DNA of 64,000 bases. It comes from Hyphomicrobium sp. MC1. Its GTDB lineage: Bacteria > Pseudomonadota > Alphaproteobacteria > Rhizobiales > Hyphomicrobiaceae. The DNA is taken from the NCBI RefSeq assembly GCF_000253295.1, contig NC_015717.1, forward strand, positions 3,100,001 through 3,164,000, given 5' to 3'. The notes under the pieces were generated by a model. The model was not told the origin of the DNA and did not search any database. It was given only the letters and a program-made list of their open reading frames with translations. Position 1 is the first letter of the stretch. Each line of letters starts with the position of its first letter. Position numbers and translations under genes: made by a program. Positions 1 through 8,857 of this stretch are shown here, one piece after another.

Positions 1-2166
1 CCTCGCTCCGTGGCAGCGCAGCTCAGCGAAATTCCGGGGGTAGCGAGCGCTGTGCCGCGCATCGTTCAAGATGTGATCATTGATTGGCCGAGTTCAGAGC
101 TGCCAGTTTCCGCGCGTATGATCTCCCTTTCCGCGGGCGGAGACGAACAACTTACGAAACTCTACATGCGCCGCGGCAGTGCGCCAACGCCAGGAGACAC
201 GCGAGGCGTCGTAGTCAACGAAGCGTTCGCGGAGGCGAACAACATATCACCGGGAATGGCCGTGCGCGTCATCCTGAATGGACGGGTAGAATCCTTTCAC
301 ATCACCGGAATTGCGTTGTCAGCCGAGTATGTCTACGCGATCAAGCCAGGGGTGCCTATTCCAGACGATCGTCATTATGCCATTTTATGGGTGGATCGCG
401 CCGCCGCTGAGCCGGCGTTTGCAATGGATGGCGCGTTCAATGATGTCGTGATCTCATTGGCTCCTGGCGCAGACGAGTCCGATGTCATCGACGAAATAGA
501 CCGAATCTTGCAGCCCTATGGCTCAGTTGGCGCCGTGGCACGCCGCGACCAACCTTCCAACCGGTTCCTGGAAGACGAGTTGAACCAGCAGGAAGTCATG
601 TCGTTCACTATTCCAATCATCTTCTTCGGAACTGCCGCCTTTCTGCTCAATGCAACACTTGGTCGGCTGGTTTCGGCACAGCGCGAGCAGATTGCCTCTC
701 TGAAGGCTTTGGGGTTTCCGACGACGCCGCTCGTGCTGCATTATCTCAAGTTGGTCGGCTTGGTCGTTTTTCTCGGCACCGCATTCGGCGTTGCGGGCGG
801 CATGATCTTCGGTCAAGCGATGATTGCGAGCTACCACGGATTTTTTCGATTTCCGCATCTCGCATTCCAGTTAACACCGTGGTCGATACTGGCAGGAGCC
901 GCAATCAGCTTCGCTTCGGCAACGGTCGGTGTCCTCACGGCACTGCAAACGGTTATCAAGTTGAAACCGGCCGTTGCCATGCAGGCAGCGGGGCCGCTTC
1001 GATTTCGCGCCAGCGCAATTGAACGGCTTTTCGGCCGCTGGTCATTAGGCGCTCGGCAGACCATGGTTTTGCGCAATCTGGTGGGGCGGCCTTGGCGCAC
1101 GGCATTGACGACACTTGGAATAGCCTTTGCTGTGCCCATGGTCGTGCTTGGTCTGTTTTGGCACGATGCGATCGACCATATGATGGATGTCCAGTTCACG
1201 CTGATCCAACGTGGCAATTTTTTCGTCACCTTTCCCCATCCCCTCGACAGGAGCATCGTCAGAGATCTTGCGCACGAGCCAGGCGTGCTGTCGGTCGAGG
1301 GGCAGCGTATTGTGCCCGTGCGCCTACGGGCAGCCCAGCGTAGTTATCTCACCTCCATAATCGGACTTCCCGCGAACAGTGAGCTTCGCCAACCTCACGA
1401 TGCCGCGCTGCGCAAAATCGACGTGCCCGCAACCGGGGTTATCCTGACGCGTCGGCTTGGGGAACGGCTTGGCGTATCGGCTGGTGATACGATAAGGGTT
1501 GAGGTGATGGAGGGCCACAGGCACGCGCGAAATCTGCCCGTCGCTGCCCTGGTGGAAGAGGCTGTGGGGATGGCTGTCTACATGGATATCGATGCGCTCA
1601 ACCGGCTTACCGGGGAGGGCGACGTGGTATCCGCTGCGGAGCTCTTTGTGGAGCCATCGGAAGTGAGCGCGCTCTCTACAAGGTTCAAAGAACTTCCGAT
1701 CGTCGCATCGCTGGCGGTCAAAGCCCAAACAATCCGCTCATTCCGTGATACGATTGCAGATCTCGTGCTCATTGCGGCGGGAATATTGACGGGCTTTGCC
1801 GTGATCATCGCTGTTGGCGTGGTCTATAACAGTGCTCGCATCAGCCTGCATGAACGCGGCTGGGAGCTTGCGAGCTTGCGCGTTTTGGGGTTCACGCGCA
1901 CAGAAGTGGCGCACATCATTTTTGCCGAGTTCATTTTTGAAATTGCCGTGGGAATTCCTGTTGGCTTGGGGGTCTCTCAAGCCATTGTGAACCTGATCGC
2001 AAAATTTCATTCTAATGAGAGTTTCCAAATTCCGGCTGTTGTCGGGCCACGAACGCTTGTGCTTTCTGCTCTCGTGGTTCTGGCCGCCGCAGCAATCAGT
2101 GCCTATGTTGTTCGCCGACGGATTGACCGGCTTGATCTCGTCGCCGTCCTCAAGACCAGGGATTGA
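1..2166 (+). CDS. ABC-type FtsX/MacB-like permease, 5' truncated by window
   Basis: The reading frame is open from the first base, so the true start lies upstream; a GTG at 10 is only the first in-frame candidate. About 720 residues remain. Two FtsX-type blocks are visible: a periplasmic (MacB-like) domain, then a membrane segment cluster around residues 200-320, a second extracytoplasmic domain, and a final cluster of three membrane segments ending in a short basic tail. The architecture fits a permease of an ABC exporter that works with a separate ATPase, which would lie upstream of the window. The stop codon is only 6 bp from the next gene, a HlyD-like adaptor, so the two are almost certainly one operon for tripartite export. 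The substrate cannot be inferred. Confidence 0.88.
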   Translation, partial: PRSVAAQLSEIPGVASAVPRIVQDVIIDWPSSELPVSARMISLSAGGDEQLTKLYMRRGSAPTPGDTRGVVVNEAFAEANNISPGMAVRVILNGRVESFHITGIALSAEYVYAIKPGVPIPDDRHYAILWVDRAAAEPAFAMDGAFNDVVISLAPGADESDVIDEIDRILQPYGSVGAVARRDQPSNRFLEDELNQQEVMSFTIPIIFFGTAAFLLNATLGRLVSAQREQIASLKALGFPTTPLVLHYLKLVGLVVFLGTAFGVAGGMIFGQAMIASYHGFFRFPHLAFQLTPWSILAGAAISFASATVGVLTALQTVIKLKPAVAMQAAGPLRFRASAIERLFGRWSLGARQTMVLRNLVGRPWRTALTTLGIAFAVPMVVLGLFWHDAIDHMMDVQFTLIQRGNFFVTFPHPLDRSIVRDLAHEPGVLSVEGQRIVPVRLRAAQRSYLTSIIGLPANSELRQPHDAALRKIDVPATGVILTRRLGERLGVSAGDTIRVEVMEGHRHARNLPVAALVEEAVGMAVYMDIDALNRLTGEGDVVSAAELFVEPSEVSALSTRFKELPIVASLAVKAQTIRSFRDTIADLVLIAAGILTGFAVIIAVGVVYNSARISLHERGWELASLRVLGFTRTEVAHIIFAEFIFEIAVGIPVGLGVSQAIVNLIAKFHSNESFQIPAVVGPRTLVLSALVVLAAAAISAYVVRRRIDRLDLVAVLKTRD

Positions 2167-2172
2167 ACACGC

Positions 2173-3378
2173 ATGCAGTTCAATCTTGGGAGGGCGCTTC
2201 TCATCGTGATTGCGATAACAACGGGAGCAATCATCGTCTGGTCCCTGAAGCCGCGTCCGATTGAGGTCAATACTGCTAAGGTCACCGTCGGCCGCTTCAT
2301 TGCGACGGTGGATGAGGACGGCAAGACGCGCGTCCAGGAGCGGTATGTGGTCGATGCGCCATTAGCTGGGCGTCTGCTGCGAATTGCGTTAAAGGCAGGC
2401 GACCGCGTAACTCAGGGCAGTACGATAGCCACTATCCTGCCCACGCCTGTCCCGTTTCTCGACCCTCGGGCGCGGCGCGAGGCTGAGGAAAGGCTCGGTG
2501 CTGCTGAGGCAGCTCGGGAACGCGCCAGTGCGGAAATCGAGCGCGCTCGCGCAGAAGCATCACAGGCCCAGAACGAACTCGTCCGCGTGCAAACGCTGGT
2601 TCAGCGGGGCGTCTCTGCCAAGCAGGCGTTGGAGCGTGCTGAAACGACTGCCAGGGTCACCGATCGGCAGTTAAGTGGCGCCGAATTTCAAAGCCATGCA
2701 GCGGAGCATGCAGTTGCTCAGGCCAAGGCGCTACTTCAACGCTACGATCAGGGCACGATGGCCCTCACGGAAGCCTGGAGCGTTACGGCTCCGGTCTCGG
2801 GGCAGATCCTCAAGGTCCTTCAAGAAAGCGAAGCGATCGTGGCTCCTGGAACGCCGCTTCTAGCGATCGGAGATCCGCGGGCGCTGGAAATCGTTGTTGA
2901 CGTGCTCAGCCCCGATGCCGTCGAGATCAAGCCGGGAGCCGATGTGCTCATCGAGCGATGGGGAGGGCAGGAGGTCTTGGAAGGGCGCGTTCGGATAGTC
3001 GAACCTTCTGCATTCACGAAAATTTCCACTCTCGGCGTAGAGGAGCAACGCACAAACGTTATCGTTGATTTTGCCTCGCCGCCAGAAAAGTGGGATGGTC
3101 TCGGCGATGGCTATCGTGTTGAGGCTCGCATCACGAAGTTTGTACGCGACAATGCGACGATGGTGCCTGCCGGGTCCCTGTTTCGGTCAGGCGACACTTG
3201 GAACGTCTATGTCGTGATCGACGGGCGCGCGGAGAGCCGGGCCGTGGAGGTGTTGCGCCAATCAGGCCGCTGGGCCGCGATTACGTCAGGCTTGGCGGCC
3301 GGTGAGACCGTCATTGTCTATCCAAGCGACAGCGTTCACACCGGCGTGAGAGTACAGCAAGCCAAAACTGCCGGTTAG
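2173..3378 (+). CDS. HlyD-family periplasmic adaptor (membrane fusion protein)
   Basis: This is a 401-residue protein with one N-terminal membrane anchor (about residues 7-25) and then a biotinyl-lipoyl-like half domain. A long alpha-helical hairpin rich in Ala, Glu and Arg follows at about residues 95-185, with the second lipoyl half and a beta-barrel region after it. This is the usual order in adaptors that bridge an inner-membrane exporter to an outer-membrane channel. It follows the FtsX-like permease after 6 bp. No outer-membrane factor gene is present nearby, so a TolC-like partner would be encoded elsewhere. Confidence 0.88.
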   Translation: MQFNLGRALLIVIAITTGAIIVWSLKPRPIEVNTAKVTVGRFIATVDEDGKTRVQERYVVDAPLAGRLLRIALKAGDRVTQGSTIATILPTPVPFLDPRARREAEERLGAAEAARERASAEIERARAEASQAQNELVRVQTLVQRGVSAKQALERAETTARVTDRQLSGAEFQSHAAEHAVAQAKALLQRYDQGTMALTEAWSVTAPVSGQILKVLQESEAIVAPGTPLLAIGDPRALEIVVDVLSPDAVEIKPGADVLIERWGGQEVLEGRVRIVEPSAFTKISTLGVEEQRTNVIVDFASPPEKWDGLGDGYRVEARITKFVRDNATMVPAGSLFRSGDTWNVYVVIDGRAESRAVEVLRQSGRWAAITSGLAAGETVIVYPSDSVHTGVRVQQAKTAG

Positions 3379-3415
3379 CAAACTGCAGTTCGAACGTGTG
3401 CGCGGTGCCGTCGTC

Positions 3416-4174
3416 TCAGGGTGCTTGGTGCTTTTCCAAGTAGGATACAAGATCCTCAATGACCTGATCCGCTCGCTCCGCGGGTGCGTCCTGGCGGAAG
3501 TATTTCTCCCAGGCAAGCAAGTGCATCGTTCCGTGACCAGTGATCCCGCCGTCTCGAATGACGGCCTCGACCCGTGCTCGGGGAAACATTCCACCATTGC
3601 GCTTTGCAAGCTCGGTGAGATCAGGTGCAGGCTTCTTCAGTGCATCTGCAAACATGCCCGGGCCAGTGCCGATACCATGGCACAGGGAGCAGTAGGCCAA
3701 GTAGGTGCCTTCACCCGCGATTCCAGGCTTAGCGGAGCGATCGGAATCTTCCTTGCTGATGGCGGGCGCTGCATCGGCCGAGCGTTTTGCACTTCCTAAG
3801 GCATCGTCGGTTGCATCTCTGGCCTTGTCCAAGACCTCTTCTGTCGCGCGCTTGGCGTGCTCCAAGGCTTCGCTTGAGGCCCGCTTCGCCTTGTCAATCG
3901 AGGAGCCGATGTGGGGTTTGGCTCTTTCCAGTGCCTCTTTAACGGCGCGCCTCGCCTTCTCAATAGCGTCGATTGCAGCTTCCTTGGCTGAATCGATGGC
4001 TGACTTGGTCGACTGTGCGGCATCGTCGATTGCTTTGTCGACGTCATGACCGGAATTCTTGTCAGCATGTTCGTCATTCGACGCTGCACTGGGTGAAGGC
4101 GCATTTTGCTCCGCATTTGCGATCGCGGCAAAGGCGGCGGTGAAGGCCATTCCCACGAATACGGTACGCTTCAT
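3416..4174 (-). CDS. Secreted c-type cytochrome with long helical N-terminal domain
   Basis: The 252-residue protein starts with a cleavable signal peptide (about residues 1-21, ending near ANA). Residues about 45-133 form a charged, Ala/Lys/Glu/Asp-rich amphipathic helix with repeating 11-residue-like units (for example DKAKRAS, EHAKRAT, DKARDAT), resembling LEA or YtxH-type helical repeats. The C-terminal part (about 155-252) is a single-haem cytochrome c with CSLCH at 162-166 and a likely axial Met at 217 (GTMH). It should therefore be periplasmic or membrane-associated. An SD-like GAGAGG precedes the ATG. The gene is divergent from a cytochrome b561 gene, and an FNR-type box lies between them, suggesting oxygen-regulated expression. 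Confidence 0.85.
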   Translation of the reverse strand: MKRTVFVGMAFTAAFAAIANAEQNAPSPSAASNDEHADKNSGHDVDKAIDDAAQSTKSAIDSAKEAAIDAIEKARRAVKEALERAKPHIGSSIDKAKRASSEALEHAKRATEEVLDKARDATDDALGSAKRSADAAPAISKEDSDRSAKPGIAGEGTYLAYCSLCHGIGTGPGMFADALKKPAPDLTELAKRNGGMFPRARVEAVIRDGGITGHGTMHLLAWEKYFRQDAPAERADQVIEDLVSYLEKHQAP

Positions 4175-4241
4175 GCAATTAGCCTCTCGATTTGATCTGC
4201 CCTTCGCCCATCGTTATGGGCAGGCCATCGCGAACGTCTCG

Positions 4242-4255
4242 TTGACGCACATCAA
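4242..4255. promoter_or_regulatory. FNR/FixK-type operator between divergent cytochrome genes
   Basis: TTGACGCACATCAA matches the TTGAT-N4-ATCAA consensus of the CRP/FNR superfamily with one change. Its centre is about 68 bp from the cytochrome b start and about 74 bp from the cytochrome c start. That would place it near -41 of promoters with short leaders in either direction. The function is inferred from sequence only. Confidence 0.7.
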
Positions 4256-4316
4256 GGATTTCAAATCTCAGCGGGTAACTCTATGAGCGAGATGTCATGC
4301 CCGTCAAGGAAGCGTG

Positions 4317-5045
4317 ATGACCGAATACAAAGAGTATATCGCTTGGGATGCAACCACGCGCTGGTTTCATTGGATCAACGCGATCGCGGTCGTCGGTCTC
4401 ATCGTCACTGGGCTTGTCGTCCTATTCGACAACGAGCTCGGCTTGTCGACTGCGGGTAAGATAACCCTCAAAAGCGTCCACGTTTCCTTTGGCTATGTGA
4501 TGGTCCTAAATCTGCTGTGGCGTTTCGTTTGGGCGTTTTTAGGCGGCCATTATTCGCGATGGCGTAGCGTTCTTCCTGGCGGGCCCGGTTACGGAGCTTC
4601 ACTGCGGGCCTACATGGCTTCGTTTGCTTCCGGCGAGCCGCAACAATACGTGGGGCACAATCCGCTGGCGCGGATCGGAGTCGCGATACTCTTTCTGCTG
4701 CTGATGGTTCAGTTGGTCACGGGATTAGTCATAGCGGGAACGGATCTCTTTTGGCCGCCCTTCGGACATTGGTTTGCAGCTTGGGTCGCGGCTCCAGGGG
4801 TCGATCCGACCGCGGTCCTTCCAGGCTCACCCGAACTCGTCGATAAGGCTTCGTTTGACAGCATGCGTGCCTTTCGGAAGCCGTTCGTGGAAGTGCACGA
4901 AATCGGGTTCTATGCGTTGGTTGTCACCATTATCCTTCATCTCGCGGCGGTCGTGATGACCGAGATCCACGAGGGCGGCAGTATTACGTCGGCAATGTTC
5001 ACCGGCCGAAAACTGCTTTCACGTCGTCCACCTGATGAGTTCTAA
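4317..5045 (+). CDS. Cytochrome b561-family membrane protein
   Basis: This 242-residue protein has four strongly hydrophobic segments and conserved His residues placed as in the cytochrome b561 / Ni-Fe hydrogenase b-type subunit family (TRWFHWINA near the N-terminus, VHVSFGY, and EVHEIGFYALV followed by ILHLAAVV near the C-terminus). Such proteins carry two b haems and pass electrons between the quinone pool and a periplasmic partner. The divergent cytochrome c is an obvious candidate partner. ATG at 4317 is chosen because AAGGAAG lies about 5 bp upstream; an adjacent GTG at 4314 is also possible. The FNR-type box at 4242-4255 probably controls it. Confidence 0.87.
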   Translation: MTEYKEYIAWDATTRWFHWINAIAVVGLIVTGLVVLFDNELGLSTAGKITLKSVHVSFGYVMVLNLLWRFVWAFLGGHYSRWRSVLPGGPGYGASLRAYMASFASGEPQQYVGHNPLARIGVAILFLLLMVQLVTGLVIAGTDLFWPPFGHWFAAWVAAPGVDPTAVLPGSPELVDKASFDSMRAFRKPFVEVHEIGFYALVVTIILHLAAVVMTEIHEGGSITSAMFTGRKLLSRRPPDEF

Positions 5046-5078
5046 GCATCGGGTACGTTAGGTGTCGAGGATTGGCGC

Positions 5079-5516
5079 ATGTTCAAACACTTGCTCATTG
5101 CAACGGATGGATCTGAGCTGTCCAAGAAGGCTGTTGAGCAAGGTTTGAGCTTGGCAAGAGGTCTCGGCGCGAAAGTGACAGTGGTCACCGTGACGGAACC
5201 GTTTGCGGCGTCGGTTCCTGCGGAGGTGGCGGTGGTGTTTTCCAGAGAGGACTACGAGAAGGCCGTTGTATCGAGCGCCGAGAGGATCTTGCAGATTGTG
5301 TCGGCGACGGCGGCAGCCAATGGCGTTGCTTGCGAGACCGTGCATGTCAAAAATCAATACCCGGCGGAAGGAATACTTGATCTTGCCAAGACACGAGAGT
5401 GCGACTTGATCGTAATGACCTCTCATGGCCGAAGAGGCATTCCGCGGCTGGTGCTCGGCAGTGAAGCCAATCGCGTCGTCGCGCAAAGCACGGTACCTGT
5501 CTTGATTTGTCGTTAG
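5079..5516 (+). CDS. Universal stress protein, UspA family
   Basis: A single 145-residue Usp domain begins MFKHLLIATDGSELSKKA, with the typical ATP-binding start. It ends with the ATP-binding G-2X-G-9X-G(S) type signature (HGRRGIPRLVLGSEANRV) and a PVLICR terminus. Small cytosolic proteins of this kind bind ATP and rise under oxygen limitation, starvation or oxidative stress. It follows the cytochrome b561 gene after 33 bp and may be co-transcribed from the FNR-type promoter. The gene converges on the P-type ATPase. Confidence 0.92.
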   Translation: MFKHLLIATDGSELSKKAVEQGLSLARGLGAKVTVVTVTEPFAASVPAEVAVVFSREDYEKAVVSSAERILQIVSATAAANGVACETVHVKNQYPAEGILDLAKTRECDLIVMTSHGRRGIPRLVLGSEANRVVAQSTVPVLICR

Positions 5517-5662
5517 GCGGTTACCTTCCCACGGCTGATACGCCACGTCAGCGAGTCCAATCTGCGGCCAATCATTTATGGGTTGGGCCTATTGGCGAGC
5601 GGGTGCCCTACGATCTCCGCCCCGCTTCAATTTGGTCGGCGAGTTGATGAACTCGATTAGCA

Positions 5663-8209
5663 TTACCTCTTTTCCTGAAATAGCGGCTTCAGCTGTTGAA
5701 GGAGGGCGAGGGACAGAATGCCAGCTGCCAGCGTCGCACCGAGATCATCCCAGTGCAAGGTTCCGAAATGGAAGAGGCTCTTTGCGACTGGAAGCGTGAT
5801 TGTCAGGCTTAACATCGCGGCGACTGCGATGAGGACCGTAGCCAGAGCGCGGTTCGGCCTTCGGATTGCTGTCGTGACCGAGGCACCGAACGAGCGGTTG
5901 ACGTAAATTAGTCCAACAATCGTTGTGACGAGGGAAAAGAACGTCAGGGCCCGGACCTCAGTTTCCGCCATGCCGCGGTTCCAGGCCAGGACAAAAACGA
6001 AGGCGACGACGCCAAACACCATCAGACCCTGAAAGAGGCTCCAGATGATGAGGGCTTTGGAAAAAAGAGGTTCCTCGCGTCGGCGGGGCGGACGTTTCAT
6101 CACGTTGTCTTCCTCGACTTCGGCCTCGAAGACCAACGAACAGACGGGGTCAATCACCATTTCCAGGAATGCGATGTGGATGGGCCAAAATATCACCGGT
6201 AAGCCGGAGACGAGTGGCAGGATAGCCAGACCGGCGATCGGTACGTGGACGGCGAAGATGAATTCCATGGCCTTGCGAATATTGTCGTAGATGCGACGGC
6301 CTAGGCGTATCGCTTTCACAATTGATCCAAAATCCTCGTCGAGCAGGACCAAGGATGAAGCCTCGCGCGCGACATCTGTTCCGCGTCCTCCCATAGCAAT
6401 CCCGATGTGCGCCGCCTTTAGTGAGGGTGCGTCGTTGACCCCGTCTCCGGTCATGGCCACCGTTTCCCCGTTCGCCTTGAAAGCGTTGACGATGCGGAGC
6501 TTCTGTTCGGGCATGATCCGCGCAAAGATCGTTGCGGATCGGACGCGAGATACGAGCTCTGATTCGTTTAGCCGATCGAGTTCTTCTCCGGTCATGACGG
6601 ATTCGACGCTCAGACCAGCTCGGCGGGCTATGGCCTTGGCGGTCGCGGGATAGTCCCCAGTAATCATTACCACCTTGATGCCGGCTGTTCTGCACTCGTG
6701 GACTGCGGCTGGCACGGTCTTCCGTAATGGGTCGGCAAGCCCGGCAAGGCCGAGCATCTCGAATTTGAATTCGTGCTGCGATTTCGGCAGTACCTCACCC
6801 GCTGAGGTTGATCGGGCGACGCATAAGACGCGGAGTCCTGCGTCGGCCATGGCATCGACGACGCGCGAAAGAGCTGCGCGATCTTGATTGCCAAGGTGGC
6901 AAAGTGCGGCGATCGCTTCGGGGGCCCCTTTGGCTGCGATAACCAATTCACGGTGGTTTCCTGTGGCCCGCCACACGTTCGTGACAGCGAGCAGGTTGGG
7001 CCGAAGCCCGTAAGCGTGGATGTGCTCCCATCCTGACGCCTCTAGTCCGTGTGTTCGCGCCAACTCAAGGAACGCGCGATCCATAGGATCCGTGGCATCG
7101 ACTGCACTCGCAAGTGCGCCGAACTGGAGGACGTCGCGTAGATTGGTTGGAATTTTGGCGTCAGCCTCATCTTGCGGGCAGAAAACGCTCCCATGCAGTG
7201 TTCGGAGTTCAGCAATCGACATCCGGTTTTCGGTCAGCGTGCCAGTCTTGTCCGTGCACAGGACTGTCGCAGAACCGAGCGTTTCAATCGCTGCGGCTCG
7301 TCGCGTAAGTACGCGTGCTTTTGAAATGCGCCAGGCGCCCATCGCCAGGAACACAGTGATGACAACCGGCAGCTCCTCAGGCAACATCGACATTCCAAGC
7401 GCGATACCCGCGAGGGTGGCATCGAGCCAACCGCCGCGAAGCAATCCGTAGAGCACGACGACGAGCAAGCTGACCGCTCCGCCAACCAGGGCAAAATTCT
7501 GCACGACGCGGCGAGTCTCAGTCTGCAATCGCGGTGGCTCAACGTCCAAGCCTTCAAGTGAAAGACCGATTTTTCCAATTTCGCTGCGGACGCCGGTCGC
7601 GGTCACTTCACTGAGACCTCCCCCGCGTACGACCAAGGACCCGGAAAAGACGTACGGCAGATTATCGCCGCCGGGCCGAAGCTCATGGGGCTCCTCCTGT
7701 TTGACATTGGGACGTTTGCTGACTGGAACGGATTCACCCGTCAGGAGGGATTCATCAATGAGCAAGTCCTGACACCGGATGATCCTGGCATCGGCGGGAA
7801 CGCGGTCGCCCTCAGCAAGGATCACCAGATCACCACGGACGACTTCGCGACCGGCGATACGCTTTTGCTCTCCGCCACGAATGACCAGGGCGCGAGGACT
7901 AGTCAGATCCCGCAGCGCCTCCAGAACACGCTCTGTACGTGTTTCCTGGATCACTGTTATACCGACCGACATCGTGGCAAAAAGAAGTAGAACGAGCGAC
8001 TCCCTGAGGTCTCCGAGAGCGAGGTAGACGCCGCCGGCTGCGAGGAGGAGCGCAAGCATCGGCTCTCGCAGGACCTCGAATACAATGCGGAGCAACGTGC
8101 GTCGTTCACTTCGCGGGAGTTCGTTATAGCCTTCCGCTTGGAGCCTTCCTTGGGCCTCGGCGTCATCCAACCCGAGCTCGGAAAAAAACAAGGAGCGATT
8201 GAGACCCAT
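5663..8209 (-). CDS. P-type cation-transporting ATPase
   Basis: The protein is about 848 residues from the ATG at 8209; an in-frame upstream ATG at 8281 would add 24 residues. It has the N-terminal cation ATPase domain, TGES (about 157-160), the M4 motif PEELP (about 277-281), the phosphorylation motif DKTGTLT (about 320-326), and the hinge TGDGVNDAP. A cluster of C-terminal membrane segments includes the M6-like string IDPVCS. PEELP and the DPVCS-type M6 differ from canonical Ca2+ pumps, so the ion is uncertain; divalent metal or Ca2+ are both possible. The start at 8209 is preferred because AAGG lies 6 bp upstream and because the FNR-type box would put transcription start near 8282. Confidence 0.9.
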   Translation of the reverse strand: MGLNRSLFFSELGLDDAEAQGRLQAEGYNELPRSERRTLLRIVFEVLREPMLALLLAAGGVYLALGDLRESLVLLLFATMSVGITVIQETRTERVLEALRDLTSPRALVIRGGEQKRIAGREVVRGDLVILAEGDRVPADARIIRCQDLLIDESLLTGESVPVSKRPNVKQEEPHELRPGGDNLPYVFSGSLVVRGGGLSEVTATGVRSEIGKIGLSLEGLDVEPPRLQTETRRVVQNFALVGGAVSLLVVVLYGLLRGGWLDATLAGIALGMSMLPEELPVVITVFLAMGAWRISKARVLTRRAAAIETLGSATVLCTDKTGTLTENRMSIAELRTLHGSVFCPQDEADAKIPTNLRDVLQFGALASAVDATDPMDRAFLELARTHGLEASGWEHIHAYGLRPNLLAVTNVWRATGNHRELVIAAKGAPEAIAALCHLGNQDRAALSRVVDAMADAGLRVLCVARSTSAGEVLPKSQHEFKFEMLGLAGLADPLRKTVPAAVHECRTAGIKVVMITGDYPATAKAIARRAGLSVESVMTGEELDRLNESELVSRVRSATIFARIMPEQKLRIVNAFKANGETVAMTGDGVNDAPSLKAAHIGIAMGGRGTDVAREASSLVLLDEDFGSIVKAIRLGRRIYDNIRKAMEFIFAVHVPIAGLAILPLVSGLPVIFWPIHIAFLEMVIDPVCSLVFEAEVEEDNVMKRPPRRREEPLFSKALIIWSLFQGLMVFGVVAFVFVLAWNRGMAETEVRALTFFSLVTTIVGLIYVNRSFGASVTTAIRRPNRALATVLIAVAAMLSLTITLPVAKSLFHFGTLHWDDLGATLAAGILSLALLQQLKPLFQEKR

Positions 8210-8316
8210 AAAAACCTTCGACAAGCCGTCAGGCACCGACTTCCAGCCAGTGCTCTCATTGCGACGGCAAAGGTGGCACACCCGAGCCCCGACGACAAAG
8301 GTTTGCTATCGTCCAT

Positions 8317-8330
8317 TTGATCACCGTCAA
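8317..8330. promoter_or_regulatory. FNR/FixK-type operator upstream of the P-type ATPase
   Basis: TTGATCACCGTCAA fits TTGAT-N4-ATCAA except for one base. It lies about 115 bp upstream of the preferred ATPase start (8209), consistent with a class II site near -41 and a leader of about 70 nt. It closely resembles the site before narK (same TTGAT left half and GTCAA right half). Confidence 0.65.
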
Positions 8331-8368
8331 GGCGGTGAAAAGCTGCTGGTGTGAATTGAAGCCGTGCG

Positions 8369-8637
8369 TCAGATGTCGATCTTCTCGGCGATTTCGATCG
8401 CGTCGTCGACCTCAATGCCGAGATAGCGGACCGTGCTTTCGATTTTTTAATGTCCGAGCAAAAGCTGGACAGCACGTCCGCCGGCAGATAAGCACCGCCT
8501 TCGTGCGCCGTAGGGAATGCGTGCCGAACTTGGTCGGATCAAGCCCGATGCTTGCTACCCACTCCTGCACTAGCCGGGCGTACTGGCGTGTCGTCAATCC
8601 GCTCATATCGCCACGACCGGAAAACAGAACTTGGATC
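8369..8637 (-). pseudogene. Tyrosine integrase C-terminal remnant, frameshifted
   Basis: On the minus strand this encodes the C-terminal catalytic part of a phage-type tyrosine recombinase: a segment with LTTRQYARLVQEWV and THSLRRTKA. A shift of frame is then needed to read AVQLLLGH, an in-frame stop, and finally KIESTVRYLG and EVDDAIEIAEK before the terminal stop at 8369. The N-terminal two thirds are missing. The Tyr of the VRYLG motif survives but no intact frame does, so it cannot make an active enzyme. The truncated 5' end joins directly to a tRNA-like 3' segment, as expected for a decayed integration junction. Confidence 0.8.
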
Positions 8638-8639
8638 TG

Positions 8640-8672
8640 GGGGTCGTGGGTTCGAATCCTTCCCGGCGCGCC
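8640..8672 (+). other. tRNA-like 3' fragment (T arm and acceptor), probable attachment-site scar
   Basis: GGGTTCGAATCC followed by a GGCGCGCC tail looks like the T-arm and 3' acceptor half of a tRNA gene. No matching 5' acceptor, D arm or anticodon arm is seen in the preceding 80 bp, so this is not a whole tRNA. The T stem pairs imperfectly. Its position between an integrase remnant and the first copy of a direct repeat makes an old attachment site the likeliest explanation. Confidence 0.55.
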
Positions 8673-8810
8673 GGATGATGAAGATGAGAACTTTTGCATC
8701 ACCGTTAAGGTTGATTGATGACAAAGTTATCGCACGCCGGATGCGTGATTTCTGCTTCCTCAGCATCAGCAGAAGTAGGATCGGCCGGTCATGAGGTCCG
8801 CCTAGGGCCG
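8665..8810 (+). repeat. Direct repeat R, copy 1
   Basis: The copy begins GGCGCGCCGG, continues ATGATGAAGATGAGAACTT, then GTTAAGGTTGATTGAT, a GATTTCTGCTTCCTCA block and ends near CCTAGGGCCG. The same order of blocks occurs at 32829-32978, and in a shorter form at 14142-14238, always on the same strand. Copy 1 lacks the 70-bp left part shared by copies 2 and 3 and instead joins the tRNA-like fragment. Confidence 0.7.
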
Positions 8811-8857
8811 GAACTGAAATGGATATACTTAGTCCAGTGTGATGCTAGACGTCCCAG

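Noticed and set aside
8412..8702. Minus-strand ORF with an APGRIRTHDPQIQ-type start as a gene start
   Set aside because: This start is the usual artefact of reading a tRNA 3' end; only the integrase part downstream is genuine homology, and it is broken.
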